From Ferrimonas balearica DSM 9799 (lineage in GTDB: Bacteria > Pseudomonadota > Gammaproteobacteria > Enterobacterales > Shewanellaceae), in contig NC_014541.1 in the NCBI RefSeq assembly GCF_000148645.1, positions 806,001 to 870,000 of the forward strand: a stretch of 64,000 bases of DNA. Reading direction: 5' to 3'. Position numbers and translations under genes: made by a program. Under the pieces are notes generated by a model. The model was given only the letters and a program-made list of their open reading frames with translations, had not been told where the DNA came from and made no database searches. This document shows positions 1 through 8,696 of the stretch, one piece after another. Position 1 is the stretch's first letter. Each line of letters starts with the position of its first letter.

Positions 1-428
1 TTTTTGAGTACTCCCCCTGGCTGGTTCTCCATCAGGGTGAATGGCAAGAGATGAAGGTTGCCGATTGGCGCCGTCATAACAACGGCATCATCTGCCGACT
101 GGCTGGGGTCGAAGACCGCAACCAGGCGGAGCAGTATATCAACTGCGATGTCGCCATCTTGCCTGCGCAGCTGGAAGCGCTGCCGGAAGATGAGTTCTAC
201 TGGCGTGATCTTGTCGGCTGTACAGTGGTGAACACCCAAGGCTACGACATGGGTAAGGTGACCGGCTTGCTGGAAACCGGCTCCAATGACGTGCTGGAAG
301 TGGAAGCCAAGAGTAACGATGCTTTCGGCAAACGGGAGCGTTTGATTCCGTTTGTGACCGAGCAGTTCATCCTTGAGGTGGACACGCTGGGTAAAAAAAT
401 TGTTGTCGACTGGGACCCCAGTTTCTAA
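1..428 (+). CDS. rimM: Ribosome maturation factor RimM (5' end missing)
   Basis: RimM binds 30S ribosomal protein S19 and helps 16S rRNA head-domain maturation. The reading frame is open from the first base of the window, so the gene begins upstream and only about the last 141 residues are present; a full RimM has about 170-185. The C-terminal PRC-barrel part is clear, with [19 protein letters not shown] and the terminal VDWDPSF closely matching E. coli RimM. An internal ATG at 51 is not the start, because the residues before it ([16 protein letters not shown]) also match the family. It lies 17 bases before trmD in the usual rpsP-rimM-trmD-rplS operon; rpsP would lie just outside the window. 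Confidence 0.95.
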   Translation, partial: FEYSPWLVLHQGEWQEMKVADWRRHNNGIICRLAGVEDRNQAEQYINCDVAILPAQLEALPEDEFYWRDLVGCTVVNTQGYDMGKVTGLLETGSNDVLEVEAKSNDAFGKRERLIPFVTEQFILEVDTLGKKIVVDWDPSF

Positions 429-445
429 GTAGCGAGGAAAATCCC

Positions 446-1192
446 ATGTGGCTAGGGGTAGTGACCCTCTTCCCTGAGATGTTCCGCGCCATCACCGATT
501 TTGGGGTGACGGGTCGGGCCGTAAAAAACGGCCTCATTCAGGTACACACGTGGAATCCCCGGGATTTCACAACGGATCGCCATCGCACCGTGGACGATCG
601 CCCTTACGGCGGCGGACCCGGAATGCTGATGATGGTGGAACCACTGCGCAAGGCCATCCGCGCTGCCAAGGCAGAAGCGGGGGAGGGAGCTAAGGTTATC
701 TACCTGTCTCCCCAGGGCCGCAAGCTGACTCAGCCTGGTGTTGAACAGCTGGCGACCTACGAGCGCGTGGTGCTGGTGTGTGGACGGTACGAAGGTATCG
801 ACGAGCGCATCATCCAAAGCGAAGTAGATGAGGAGTGGTCCGTTGGTGACTACGTACTCAGTGGCGGTGAACTGCCGGCCATGAACCTGATCGACGCGGT
901 ATCTCGTTTGGTACCCGGCGTATTGGGCAAAGCGGCCTCAGCAGAGCAGGACTCCTTTTCGGATGGCCTGCTGGACTGTCCACACTACACTCGTCCGGAA
1001 GTTCTGGACGGGGCTGCAGTACCCGAGGTCTTATTGAGCGGCAACCATGAATTGATCCGGAAATGGCGCCTGAAGCAGTCCCTTGGACGCACCTGGGCGC
1101 GACGACCGGAACTGTTAAATAACCTAGCTCTGACTGACGAGCAGGCCAAGTTGCTTGCTGAGTTCGTGACCGAACAAAAGATCGAACGTTAG
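446..1192 (+). CDS. trmD: tRNA (guanine-37-N1)-methyltransferase TrmD
   Basis: TrmD uses S-adenosylmethionine to methylate N1 of G37 next to the anticodon, preventing +1 frameshifting. The 248-residue product is of family length and shows the knot-fold SAM-binding motifs: YLSPQG at about 86-91, CGRYEGID at 112-119 and [12 protein letters not shown] at 133-144. The start ATG follows a GAGGAAAA ribosome-binding site. It is cotranscribed with rimM and rplS, with short gaps of 17 and 33 bases. Nothing unusual seen. Confidence 0.98.
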   Translation: MWLGVVTLFPEMFRAITDFGVTGRAVKNGLIQVHTWNPRDFTTDRHRTVDDRPYGGGPGMLMMVEPLRKAIRAAKAEAGEGAKVIYLSPQGRKLTQPGVEQLATYERVVLVCGRYEGIDERIIQSEVDEEWSVGDYVLSGGELPAMNLIDAVSRLVPGVLGKAASAEQDSFSDGLLDCPHYTRPEVLDGAAVPEVLLSGNHELIRKWRLKQSLGRTWARRPELLNNLALTDEQAKLLAEFVTEQKIER

Positions 1193-1225
1193 AGTTTTCA
1201 GTATATCTAGGATGAGAGTTTAATT

Positions 1226-1573
1226 ATGAGCAACATCATCAAGCAGATTGAACAAGAGCAGATGAAGAGCGACGTTCCGGCCTTTGGCCCGGGTGACACT
1301 GTCGTTGTTCAAGTTCGTGTAACCGAAGGCGACAAAACTCGTCTGCAGGCTTTCGAAGGCGTGGTAATCGCTAAGCGTAACCGCGGTCTGCACTCTGCGT
1401 TCACTGTTCGTAAGATCTCTAATGGTGAAGGCGTAGAGCGTGCGTTCCAGACTCACTCTCCGCTGGTAGAAAGCATCACCGTTAAGCGCCGCGGCCGTGT
1501 ACGTCGTGCCAAACTGTACTTCCTGCGCGAGCGCAGCGGTAAGTCTGCACGTATCCGTGAGCGTCTGAACTAA
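1226..1573 (+). CDS. rplS: 50S ribosomal protein L19
   Basis: L19 lies at the 30S-50S interface. The 115-residue protein begins [12 protein letters not shown] and contains [21 protein letters not shown] and the basic C-terminus [10 protein letters not shown], all typical. Its codon use is strongly biased, as expected of a highly expressed gene. It is the last gene of the operon and is followed after 29 bases by a strong terminator hairpin. Confidence 0.98.
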   Translation: MSNIIKQIEQEQMKSDVPAFGPGDTVVVQVRVTEGDKTRLQAFEGVVIAKRNRGLHSAFTVRKISNGEGVERAFQTHSPLVESITVKRRGRVRRAKLYFLRERSGKSARIRERLN

Positions 1574-1602
1574 GCACTGCTTAGTCCATCGCAAGCACAC
1601 TC

Positions 1603-1630
1603 AAGCCCGCCTTTATGGCGGGCTTGTTCG
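1603..1630 (+). terminator. Intrinsic terminator after rplS
   Basis: A 9-bp perfect stem AAGCCCGCC/GGCGGGCTT (1603-1611 with 1617-1625) with a 5-base loop is followed by a T-rich stretch. It separates the ribosomal operon from the aroF-tyrA operon. Confidence 0.85.
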
Positions 1631-1775
1631 TTTCTGTCTTATAAAAAATAGCAATTTCGTTTGTTTCGGTTTGAATTGCCCGCCAATTGCCGGTTTACAA
1701 CAGTTGTCAGTGTGGCACTCTGTCTGAAGACCGCGATATTGCGGCGTGTGCATGGTAAGAAGACGGAGACAGACT

Positions 1776-2852
1776 ATGCAGAAGGACAGCATCAACAACA
1801 TCCATATCGACTCGGAACGAGTCCTCATCACCCCGGCTGAACTGAAAGCCGAGCTGCCGCTGTCCGATCACGCCTATCGATATATCCTCGACGCCCGCCA
1901 AACCGTGGCGGACATCGTCCACAAGCGCGACAACCGCATCCTGGTGGTGGCTGGCCCCTGCTCGATTCACGATGTGGAGGCCGCGAAGGAGTACGCGCTG
2001 AAACTCAAAACCCTGCATGAGGAGCTGAAGGATCAGTTCTACATTCTGATGCGGGTTTACTTTGAGAAACCCCGTACCACCGTGGGCTGGAAGGGCCTGA
2101 TCAACGACCCGGATATGGACGGCTCGTTCAATGTGGAGAAGGGGCTGCGCCAGGCTCGTGAGCTGTTGATCTGGCTGGCTGAGCTGGAGCTGCCGGTGGC
2201 CACCGAAGCGCTGGACCCCATCAGCCCCCAGTACCTCAGCGAACTGTTCGCCTGGTCCGCCATTGGCGCCCGTACCACCGAGTCTCAGACTCACCGCGAG
2301 ATGGCTTCCGGCCTGTCGATGCCGGTGGGCTTTAAAAACGGCACCGACGGCAAACTCGATGTGGCCATTAATGCCCTGCAGGCCGCCGCCCATTCCCACC
2401 GCTTTATGGGCATCAATCAGGCCGGCCAGGTGGCGTTGCTGCAAACTCAGGGCAACCCGGATGGCCACGTGATCCTGCGCGGTGGCAAGCAGCCCAATTA
2501 CGACTCAGTGAACGTTGCCCTGTGTGCCCAGGAGCTGCACGCCGCAGGCCTCAACGCCCGCCTGGTGATCGACTGCAGTCACGGCAACTCCAGTAAGGAC
2601 CCGGCTCGCCAGCCGCTGGTGGCTCAGAATGTGTTCCACCAGATCCTGGATGGCAACACCTCGATCATCGGCATCATGCTGGAGAGCCACCTGAAGGAGG
2701 GAGCCCAGAGCGCCGACACGCCCCGGGACCAGCTTGAGTACGGTCTCTCCATTACCGACGCCTGCATCGACTGGGCGACCACCGAATCCCTGTTGCGGGT
2801 TGGCGCGGAAGCGCTCGGCCCGATGCTGCCCCAGCGCTTTAAGGAGGCCTGA
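1776..2852 (+). CDS. aroF: 3-deoxy-7-phosphoheptulonate synthase, class I-alpha (tyrosine-sensitive type)
   Basis: This enzyme condenses PEP and erythrose 4-phosphate, the first step of the shikimate pathway. The start chosen is ATG 1776 with GGAGAC upstream, because [11 protein letters not shown] matches the E. coli AroF N-terminus; an in-frame GTG at 1746 only adds a basic, unmatched stretch. Motifs include GPCSIHD (PEP/metal site), [46 protein letters not shown], and DCSHGN. The product is 358 residues. Its stop overlaps the tyrA start (TGATG), so the two are translationally coupled. Tyrosine feedback is inferred from the match to AroF and the tyrA linkage. I found no convincing TyrR box upstream. 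Confidence 0.95.
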   Translation: MQKDSINNIHIDSERVLITPAELKAELPLSDHAYRYILDARQTVADIVHKRDNRILVVAGPCSIHDVEAAKEYALKLKTLHEELKDQFYILMRVYFEKPRTTVGWKGLINDPDMDGSFNVEKGLRQARELLIWLAELELPVATEALDPISPQYLSELFAWSAIGARTTESQTHREMASGLSMPVGFKNGTDGKLDVAINALQAAAHSHRFMGINQAGQVALLQTQGNPDGHVILRGGKQPNYDSVNVALCAQELHAAGLNARLVIDCSHGNSSKDPARQPLVAQNVFHQILDGNTSIIGIMLESHLKEGAQSADTPRDQLEYGLSITDACIDWATTESLLRVGAEALGPMLPQRFKEA

Positions 2853-3988
2853 TGGCTGAACCCAGCAGTGCCGCCCTCGATGCCCTGAGGGCGCAGATTG
2901 ATGAAGTGGACCAGGAGATGCTGGCGCTGTTGCAGCGCCGCCTCAAGCTGGTTGGGGAAGTGGGTACCATCAAGCACCGGGAAGGGGTGCCCATCTATGC
3001 CCCCAAGCGGGAAGCCAGCATGCTGGCCAAGCGCCGTGCCGAAGCCGAAGCGATGGGGGTGCCGCCGCAACTGATTGAAGATCTGCTGCGTCGCATCATG
3101 CGGGAGTCCTATGTGTCCGAGAAGGATGTGGGCTTTAAGCGGGTGCACGATACCCTTGGCCCCATCGTGATTGTCGGGGGCGGCGGCAAACTGGGTGGCC
3201 TGTTCGCCCAGCTGTTTACCCTGTCCGGCTACGAAGTGCGGGTGCTGGAGCAGAACGACTGGGATCGGGCAGATGCCCTGCTGGCCGATGCCGGTATGGT
3301 GGTGATCAGCGTGCCCATCGACAAAACCTGCGAGGTGATTGAACGGCTGCCACCGCTGCCGGAGGAGTGCCTGTTGGTGGACCTGACCTCCATCAAGCAG
3401 GCACCGCTGGCGGCAATGCTGAAGGCCCACCCGGGGCCGGTACTGGGCCTGCACCCGATGTTTGGCCCGGACGTGTCCTCCCTGGCCAAACAGGTGGTGG
3501 TGGTCTGTCATGGCCGTGGTGAAGAGCACTACCAGTGGCTGCTGAAGCAGATCGCCATCTGGGGCGCGCGCCTGCACGAAGCCCCGGCGTCGGAACACGA
3601 TCAGGCGATGCAGCTGGTTCAGGCGATGCGCCACTTCACCGCTTTTGTTTATGGCCTGCACCTGAAGCGGGAGCACGCCGACATTGAGCAGCTGCTGCAG
3701 TTCAGCTCCCCCATCTACCGGCTGGAGCTGGCGATGGTCGGGCGTCTGTTTGCGCAATCCCCCAGCCTCTATGCCGACATTATCTTTGCCCAGCCGGATG
3801 CCCTGGCCCGGGCCCGTCACTATCTGGACCGCTACCAGGAGGCACTGGCGTTGCTGGAGGCGGGCGATAAGGTGGGCTTCGAAGCCCTGTTTGATGATGT
3901 GGCGCAGTGGTTTGGTGATTTTGCTCAGCAGTTTAGGGTGGAAAGTGCCAATATGCTGATGGCCGCGAACGACAGCCGCAGTGGCTGA
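2852..3988 (+). CDS. tyrA: Bifunctional chorismate mutase/prephenate dehydrogenase
   Basis: TyrA converts chorismate to prephenate and then, with NAD, to 4-hydroxyphenylpyruvate for tyrosine synthesis. Residues 1-90 are an AroQ chorismate mutase domain with the expected R13, R30 and K41; residues about 100-375 are the dehydrogenase, with the nucleotide-binding GGGGKLGG at 109-116 and HPMFGPD further on. The length of 378 residues is close to E. coli TyrA (373). It is coupled to aroF by a start/stop overlap. In E. coli tyrA is followed directly by pheA on the opposite strand; here about 6.7 kb of lipid genes intervene. Confidence 0.96.
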   Translation: MAEPSSAALDALRAQIDEVDQEMLALLQRRLKLVGEVGTIKHREGVPIYAPKREASMLAKRRAEAEAMGVPPQLIEDLLRRIMRESYVSEKDVGFKRVHDTLGPIVIVGGGGKLGGLFAQLFTLSGYEVRVLEQNDWDRADALLADAGMVVISVPIDKTCEVIERLPPLPEECLLVDLTSIKQAPLAAMLKAHPGPVLGLHPMFGPDVSSLAKQVVVVCHGRGEEHYQWLLKQIAIWGARLHEAPASEHDQAMQLVQAMRHFTAFVYGLHLKREHADIEQLLQFSSPIYRLELAMVGRLFAQSPSLYADIIFAQPDALARARHYLDRYQEALALLEAGDKVGFEALFDDVAQWFGDFAQQFRVESANMLMAANDSRSG

Positions 3989-4029
3989 AGCCCGCTGAAA
4001 CTGCTAGCTTGAGGGCAAGGAGGTCGGCG

Positions 4030-4305
4030 ATGGGTCGAATTCACATTGAGCGCGAACACCAGTTGTCACAGGCCGAGCTGAACAGCCTGGTCAGTGACCT
4101 GTCTGATCGCCTGGCCGATGCCTATCAGTTGCGCATTCAGCAGCGGGGGGATGCGGTGCATTTCTCCCGCAGCGGCGCCCGTGGCACCCTGCTGCCGGGT
4201 CCGTCGACGGTGGTGTTAACCCTGGAACTGGGGCTGCTGTTACGGCCCTTCCGCGATGGCATTCACGCCGCCATTGAGCAGCAGCTGGACACGCTGTTGG
4301 GCTGA
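4030..4305 (+). CDS. Polyhydroxyalkanoic acid system family protein (PHA_gran_rgn)
   Basis: A 91-residue protein resembling the small family often annotated as polyhydroxyalkanoic acid system protein; its biochemical role is not established. The start is ATG 4030 behind AAGGAGG at 4017-4023; an in-frame TTG at 4009 lies before this ribosome-binding site and is unlikely. The sequence starts MGRIHIEREHQLSQAEL and ends IEQQLDTLLG, consistent with a small alpha/beta fold, with no signal peptide or membrane segment. It is followed by a terminator and then two phasin genes, which supports a link to storage granules. No PHA synthase is present in the window. Confidence 0.75.
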   Translation: MGRIHIEREHQLSQAELNSLVSDLSDRLADAYQLRIQQRGDAVHFSRSGARGTLLPGPSTVVLTLELGLLLRPFRDGIHAAIEQQLDTLLG

Positions 4306-4312
4306 GAGTGAA

Positions 4313-4338
4313 ACGGGGCGCGCATCGCCCCGTTTTTT
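4313..4338 (+). terminator. Intrinsic terminator after the PHA-system gene
   Basis: An 8-bp stem ACGGGGCG/CGCCCCGT (4313-4320 with 4326-4333) with a CGCAT loop runs directly into six T residues. It implies that the phasin genes downstream have their own promoter. Confidence 0.85.
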
Positions 4339-4446
4339 GATCCAGCGCAAAGTTCTTCCCCCCTTTTAGAACGCCGATTCTAGGCCCGCTTCATAACCTG
4401 ACAGTAGGGAACATTCCCTGTCGCCGGAATTTTTGAGGAGGGCATC

Positions 4447-4884
4447 ATGTCAAAACGTCAAATCACTCCCCCGATTGAGCAGGAAGCACTGGCACGCAAG
4501 ATCTGGCTGGCTGGCCTGGGCGCTTATGCCAAGAGCGCCAAAGAGGTGACCAACCTGTCCGAGCGCGGCCGCACCTGGTTTGAAGAGCTGATGGAGCGGG
4601 GTCGCGAGCTGGAAAACCAGACCAAGACCCAAGTCAAAGACGCGGCTTCTCAAACCCAGCAGGCGATGACCCAGCAGATCAACGCCCGGGTACAGCGTTT
4701 TACCGGTCTGGACCCGCACCAGCTGGATGAGCTGGACAACAAACTGGATCAACTGACCGACGTGGTCGATAAACTGGCCGCCGCCAAGGCTGCCCCTGCC
4801 GCACCCGCTGCGGAAGTGAAAGCGGAAGCCAAGCCGGCGCCGCGTCGCACCACTCGCAAACCCGCCGCTAAGAAAGACGCCTGA
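4447..4884 (+). CDS. Phasin family protein with lysine/alanine/proline-rich tail
   Basis: Phasins coat intracellular lipid or polyester granules. This 145-residue protein has the family signature ARKIWLAGLGAYAKSAKE near residues 16-33, a heptad-like helical middle (about 45-115), and a low-complexity tail rich in Ala, Pro, Lys and Arg, ending PRRTTRKPAAKKDA. Such basic tails occur in PhaF-like phasins that also contact DNA; DNA binding here is inference only. The ATG follows GAGGAGGGC. It is 17 bases before a second phasin gene and heads a likely operon with the acyltransferase and esterase downstream. Confidence 0.85.
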   Translation: MSKRQITPPIEQEALARKIWLAGLGAYAKSAKEVTNLSERGRTWFEELMERGRELENQTKTQVKDAASQTQQAMTQQINARVQRFTGLDPHQLDELDNKLDQLTDVVDKLAAAKAAPAAPAAEVKAEAKPAPRRTTRKPAAKKDA

Positions 4885-4901
4885 GCGTTCAGGAGGGCAC
4901 T

Positions 4902-5255
4902 ATGAGCATTGATATCCGTGATCGTGGCCAGGAATGGCTGCAAGACAGTGAACAGATGGCGCGCAATATCTGGCTGGCGGGGCTCGGGGTGTACAGCAAG
5001 AGCCTGGAAGAAGCTGGCGAGCGGCGCGAACAGACCGAGTCGCTGTTTGATACGCTGGTGGATGAGGGGCGCGCGGTAGAAGCGCAAACCCGTGATAGCG
5101 TGGCCGAACAGGTTCGTGCCGCCAACCACAATGTGGAAGCCCGGGTGCAAGCGTTGTTCGCCCGTCTCAGCGGGGTTGACCCGCGTCGCATCGACCAGCT
5201 CAACACCAAAGTGGACCGGCTTACCGAGCTGGTGACAAAGCTGGCCCAGAACTAG
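4902..5255 (+). CDS. Second phasin family protein (no basic tail)
   Basis: This 117-residue protein shares the ARNIWLAGLGVYSKSLEEAGERRE signature and the helical core, with LSGVDPRRIDQLNTKVDRLTELV near the C-terminus, as in its upstream neighbour (LDPHQLDELDNKLDQLTDVV). It lacks the Ala/Lys-rich tail. The pair looks like a tandem duplication that has diverged. An AGGAGGG site precedes the ATG. It is 9 bases before the wax ester synthase gene, so a role on neutral-lipid droplets is as likely as one on PHA granules. Confidence 0.85.
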   Translation: MSIDIRDRGQEWLQDSEQMARNIWLAGLGVYSKSLEEAGERREQTESLFDTLVDEGRAVEAQTRDSVAEQVRAANHNVEARVQALFARLSGVDPRRIDQLNTKVDRLTELVTKLAQN

Positions 5256-5264
5256 GGAGGGCCT

Positions 5265-6680
5265 ATGGCCAACCTGTCGTTACTGGACTTGGGGTTCGTC
5301 CTGTTTGAGAGTGACGCCACCCCTCTGCACATCTCCGGTTTGGTGATGCTGACACCACCCGCGGGAGAGACAGAGGGGTTTGGCCGCCGCCTGGTCGAGG
5401 AGCTGTGGGACAGTGACCCGCCGCAACCGCCGTTTGATCAGGTGCTGGACCTGGCGTTTACCCGCTGGCCACGCTGGCAAAGCGCCGGCACCGTGGACCT
5501 GGGTTACCACGTGCGTCACTCTCAGTTGCCGGAGCCGGGTTCACCGCACCAGCTGCTGGAGCTGATCAGTCGCATTCACAGCTACCGTCTCGACCGCAGT
5601 CGGCCGTTATGGGAGCTGTGGGTGATCGATGGGCTCGACAGTGGTGAGGTGGCACTGGTGGTTAAGGTTCACCACGCCCTGGCCGATGGTGTTCGGGCCT
5701 CTAAGCTGTTTGCCCGAAGCTGCACTCTGCGCCCGGATGAGCCGACCAAGCCGTTCTGGGTCGGCAGTGCCGAGACGGACGCCACTGCCCGGGCGGAACG
5801 GGCCTCGTTACTGGCCTGCCTGCTGGGCAGCCGGGGCTTAATCAAGCGCCAGATCGGCGCCAGCATCGGCTTGGCCAAACTGGCGGGCAAGTTGGCATTG
5901 AACTCGCTGAACCTGCAGCCCACCCGGCTGAAGGTGCCGTTTACTGCGCCCCGTACCCCTTTCAATATCAGCCCCGACCGGGCGCGCACCGTGGCCTTGG
6001 CCAGTCTGCCGTTGCGGCGTTTCTCCCGCATCGCCAAGCTGACCGGCACCACCGCCAACGATGTGATGCTGACGGTCTGCGATATGGCGTTGCATCGCTA
6101 TCTGCAGGTGCACAACTGGTCCAGCCGCAAGCCGATGGTGGCGCTGATGCCGATCAACCTTCGGCGGGAGGGGGAGACTCCGGTTGCCTGCAACAAGATC
6201 AGCCTCGGGCTGGTGGAGCTGGGCCACAGTGACGACCCGCCACTGCAGCGCCTGGGCAACATCCGCGATGGCACCATGGGGGTGAAGCAGGAGGCGCTGG
6301 AACTCTCCGGCGACGCCTACTACCAGTACTCCATCATCGTGAATGGCCTGGCTTTGACCGCCGGACGCTTGGGTCTGCACCACTACCTGCCTCCGGCCAC
6401 CAATATGCTGATCTCCAATGTGCCGGGGCCCACCCAGCCGCTCTACTTCAAGGGCGCCCAGGTGACTCAGATGTATCCGCTGTCGCTGTTGTTGCCCGGC
6501 CAGACCCTCAATATCACGCTGCTCAGCTATGCGGGCGAGATCCACTTTGGCCTGGTGTGCTGTCGGCGTTCACTGCCCGGTTTCGATGCCATTGCCGATT
6601 ATCTGCATGAGTCGTTGGTGGAACTGGAGCAGGCCACGCTTGAGGCGGTCACTGAAGTGGTGATGCGACAAGCGGGCTAA
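5265..6680 (+). CDS. Wax ester synthase/diacylglycerol acyltransferase (WS/DGAT)
   Basis: These enzymes esterify fatty alcohols or diacylglycerol with acyl-CoA to give wax esters or triacylglycerol. The 471-residue protein has the catalytic HHxxxDG motif as HHALADG at 136-142, a PLW motif at 114-116, TANDVML in the second half and ISNVPGP near the C-terminus, all hallmarks of the bacterial WS/DGAT family. It is soluble or peripheral; no membrane helix is seen. It sits 9 bases after the second phasin and 10 bases before an esterase, and a fatty acyl-CoA reductase that could supply its alcohol substrate is about 2 kb downstream on the other strand. Substrate preference cannot be read from sequence. 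Confidence 0.93.
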   Translation: MANLSLLDLGFVLFESDATPLHISGLVMLTPPAGETEGFGRRLVEELWDSDPPQPPFDQVLDLAFTRWPRWQSAGTVDLGYHVRHSQLPEPGSPHQLLELISRIHSYRLDRSRPLWELWVIDGLDSGEVALVVKVHHALADGVRASKLFARSCTLRPDEPTKPFWVGSAETDATARAERASLLACLLGSRGLIKRQIGASIGLAKLAGKLALNSLNLQPTRLKVPFTAPRTPFNISPDRARTVALASLPLRRFSRIAKLTGTTANDVMLTVCDMALHRYLQVHNWSSRKPMVALMPINLRREGETPVACNKISLGLVELGHSDDPPLQRLGNIRDGTMGVKQEALELSGDAYYQYSIIVNGLALTAGRLGLHHYLPPATNMLISNVPGPTQPLYFKGAQVTQMYPLSLLLPGQTLNITLLSYAGEIHFGLVCCRRSLPGFDAIADYLHESLVELEQATLEAVTEVVMRQAG

Positions 6681-6690
6681 GGAGACCACC

Positions 6691-7617
6691 ATGCCCAGTT
6701 GGCGTGCTCTCGCGTTGAATAAGTTGTTGTACCGGGCGATGCGCAGTCGCTTCGCCCGCTGCAACGATGTGCATGCGTTGCGGGCCACCATCAGTGGCCT
6801 GGATAAGCTGGGCAATTACATCCTGCCGCCGTCGGGCCTGGACAGCGTGGCTGACCAGCTGGGCGGCGTTCCCTGCGACTGGGTCCTGACCGGTCGCAGC
6901 GTCAGCGAGAAGGTGATTCTCTATTTCCACGGAGGTGGTTTTTGCCTGCGCTCCCCCGGAGTGCATGGCGCCTTGCTGGGGCGCCTGGCCGAGGCCACCA
7001 ATGCCCGTGGCTTGATGGTGGATTACCGTCTGGCACCGGAGTTTCCCTATCCGGCGGCGGTCAATGACTGCCTGTCGGTGTATCAGACCTTGCTGGATCA
7101 GGGGATGGTGCCGGGGCAGTTGATCCTGGCCGGGGACTCCGCGGGCGGTAACCTGGTGCTGACCACCATGATGCAGGCGCGGGAGCTGGGGTTACCACAA
7201 CCGGCGGCGGCGATACTGTTGTCACCGGCCACCGATATGGCACTGAATGGGGAGTCGGCGTTTTTGCTGCGTGAGCAGGACCCGTTCTTCGATCTCGGCG
7301 CCCTGTTGCTGATGCGCAACTGCTACCTCAATGGCCATATGCCGTGCGATCCGCTGGTGTCACCCTGCTATGGGGATCTGCATGATCTGGCGCCGATGAT
7401 GATCCACGTTGGCGCGCTGGAGATGCTGCAGGACGATTCGGTTCGGCTGGCGGCGCAGGTACGGCGCCACGGCGGGGTGGTGGACCTGACCATCTGGCCC
7501 GGCCTGGCCCACGTTTTCCCGCTGTTCTATCAACTCCCTGAGGCCCGCGAGGCGATAAGCCGCATCGCGGACTTTATCGTCCACCACACTGACCATGCGG
7601 CGCTGGGGCCGGACTGA
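6691..7617 (+). CDS. Alpha/beta hydrolase, hormone-sensitive-lipase family esterase
   Basis: This 308-residue hydrolase has the oxyanion-hole HGGG at 80-83, DYRLAPEFPYPAA at 111-123, the nucleophile elbow GDSAG at 148-152 (Ser150), and a C-terminal acid and His (GALEMLQDDS, GLAHVFP). This pattern defines the HSL-like esterase/lipase family. It lies 10 bases after the wax ester synthase and probably shares its mRNA, so hydrolysis of stored acyl esters is a reasonable inference. Its last 44 bases overlap the end of the convergent TetR gene. Confidence 0.88.
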   Translation: MPSWRALALNKLLYRAMRSRFARCNDVHALRATISGLDKLGNYILPPSGLDSVADQLGGVPCDWVLTGRSVSEKVILYFHGGGFCLRSPGVHGALLGRLAEATNARGLMVDYRLAPEFPYPAAVNDCLSVYQTLLDQGMVPGQLILAGDSAGGNLVLTTMMQARELGLPQPAAAILLSPATDMALNGESAFLLREQDPFFDLGALLLMRNCYLNGHMPCDPLVSPCYGDLHDLAPMMIHVGALEMLQDDSVRLAAQVRRHGGVVDLTIWPGLAHVFPLFYQLPEAREAISRIADFIVHHTDHAALGPD

Positions 7618-8194
7618 TCGACGTCTCCGGCAGGTGAGGCCGCAACAGCGCAAACAGCGTGGCCGCACTGTGCAGCAGCTGCGCTTCCCCATCATTATCC
7701 GGTTCCAGTTCGAAGCAGAGGCTGGCCAGGGCGCTGAGCATCAGGCTGTCGGCCAGCTGGTCCCGTTCGTGTTGGCTCAGCTGCAGTGGGCTGAGCCGGT
7801 CCAGCCGCTGCAGCAGTTGCTGACTGGTCTGGCGTAACTGGCGCAACAGCCGGCGCCAGGTCTGGGCCAGCCCCGGGTGGGCAAAGCGCAGTACCTCCTG
7901 ATCGCGAAACAGGCAACGAAAATGGCGGCCGACCCGCAGCAGGGAGAGCAGGAAGGGCTCGAAGTCCTCGGCGCTGCACAGCTCCGCATCCATGCGCCGG
8001 TACAGCCGGTTCAGGGCCAGATCGCACTCGGACAGCAGCGCGGCGAGGATCTCCTCCTTGCCGCGGAAGTGGTAGTAGAGATTGCCGGGGCTGATCCCCA
8101 GCGCGGTGGCGATGGTGAGGGCGCTGATGGCGGCCGTCCCCTGTTCATTGAACAGGGTCAGGCTGGCATCAAGAATGCGCTCACGGGTGCCCAT
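7574..8194 (-). CDS. TetR/AcrR family transcriptional regulator
   Basis: A 206-residue TetR-type repressor: residues 1-50 form the helix-turn-helix (TRERILDASLTLFNEQG, then ALGISPGNLYYHFRGKEEIL), and the rest is a helical ligand-binding region of unknown specificity. It is the last gene of a three-gene minus-strand operon: its ATG overlaps the stop of the DUF2505 gene (ATGA). Given the neighbours, an acyl-CoA or fatty acid ligand and control of the lipid genes are plausible but not shown. Its 3' end overlaps the convergent esterase gene by 44 bases. Confidence 0.9.
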   Translation of the reverse strand: MGTRERILDASLTLFNEQGTAAISALTIATALGISPGNLYYHFRGKEEILAALLSECDLALNRLYRRMDAELCSAEDFEPFLLSLLRVGRHFRCLFRDQEVLRFAHPGLAQTWRRLLRQLRQTSQQLLQRLDRLSPLQLSQHERDQLADSLMLSALASLCFELEPDNDGEAQLLHSAATLFALLRPHLPETSISPAPAPHGQCGGR

Positions 8195-8685
8195 CAGGCC
8201 ACCTGGCAGGTCTGTCGCAGGTAGTCGTACTCGCGCGCCATCAGGCGTTCACTGTCTTTGGCAGCGAACTGAGCCAGGGTTTTGCCGATAAAGGGCACCT
8301 TGGAGTCGAAGCTGAGACGGATGGTGTTGCGGCTGCCCCCGTCCCGTTCTGACAGGATCATGCCGCCCTGAATGGTCAGCGGCACCCCCTGGATCTGGAT
8401 CGCCAGGGTGCAGTGGTAGCTGCCGTCGCTCTGGTGTTGCCAGTGTTCGGACTGCTCCAGCTGGTTGCGCTCACCCACCACCGATTTGAGCAGTCCCGGT
8501 ACCGTGCTTCTGACCTCCCGCACCGTCATCATCCGCCACTGCTGCTGGTCATCGTCGCTTTGCAGGATCCGCACCTTGTCGGCGCCGATGGCCTGATACT
8601 TGGCTTTTACCGCATCGGGCTGGCGAAACTGCGCCACCAACTCCTCCAGCGGGCAGTCGTAATCGTGAGTTACCGTCAGTTCCAT
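8194..8685 (-). CDS. DUF2505 domain-containing protein
   Basis: A 163-residue protein matching what I know of DUF2505, a family with a START/SRPBCC-like fold suggestive of binding hydrophobic ligands. Visible features are the N-terminal strand MELTVTHDYDCPLEELVAQF, a central VPLTIQGGMILSE and a helical end (FAAKDSERLMAREYDYLRQTC). No signal peptide or membrane helix. It starts 11 bases after the acyl-CoA reductase and overlaps the TetR gene, so it is a fixed partner of the reductase here. A lipid-carrier role is inference. Confidence 0.75.
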   Translation of the reverse strand: MELTVTHDYDCPLEELVAQFRQPDAVKAKYQAIGADKVRILQSDDDQQQWRMMTVREVRSTVPGLLKSVVGERNQLEQSEHWQHQSDGSYHCTLAIQIQGVPLTIQGGMILSERDGGSRNTIRLSFDSKVPFIGKTLAQFAAKDSERLMAREYDYLRQTCQVA

Positions 8686-8696
8686 GGACAGGTTCC

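Noticed and set aside
1640-1775. TyrR box upstream of aroF
   Set aside because: A TTTACA half-site near 1693 has no matching TGTAAA partner at the right spacing.
2624-3820. 398-codon minus-strand open frame opposite tyrA/aroF
   Set aside because: Same shadow composition; both plus-strand genes are well supported.
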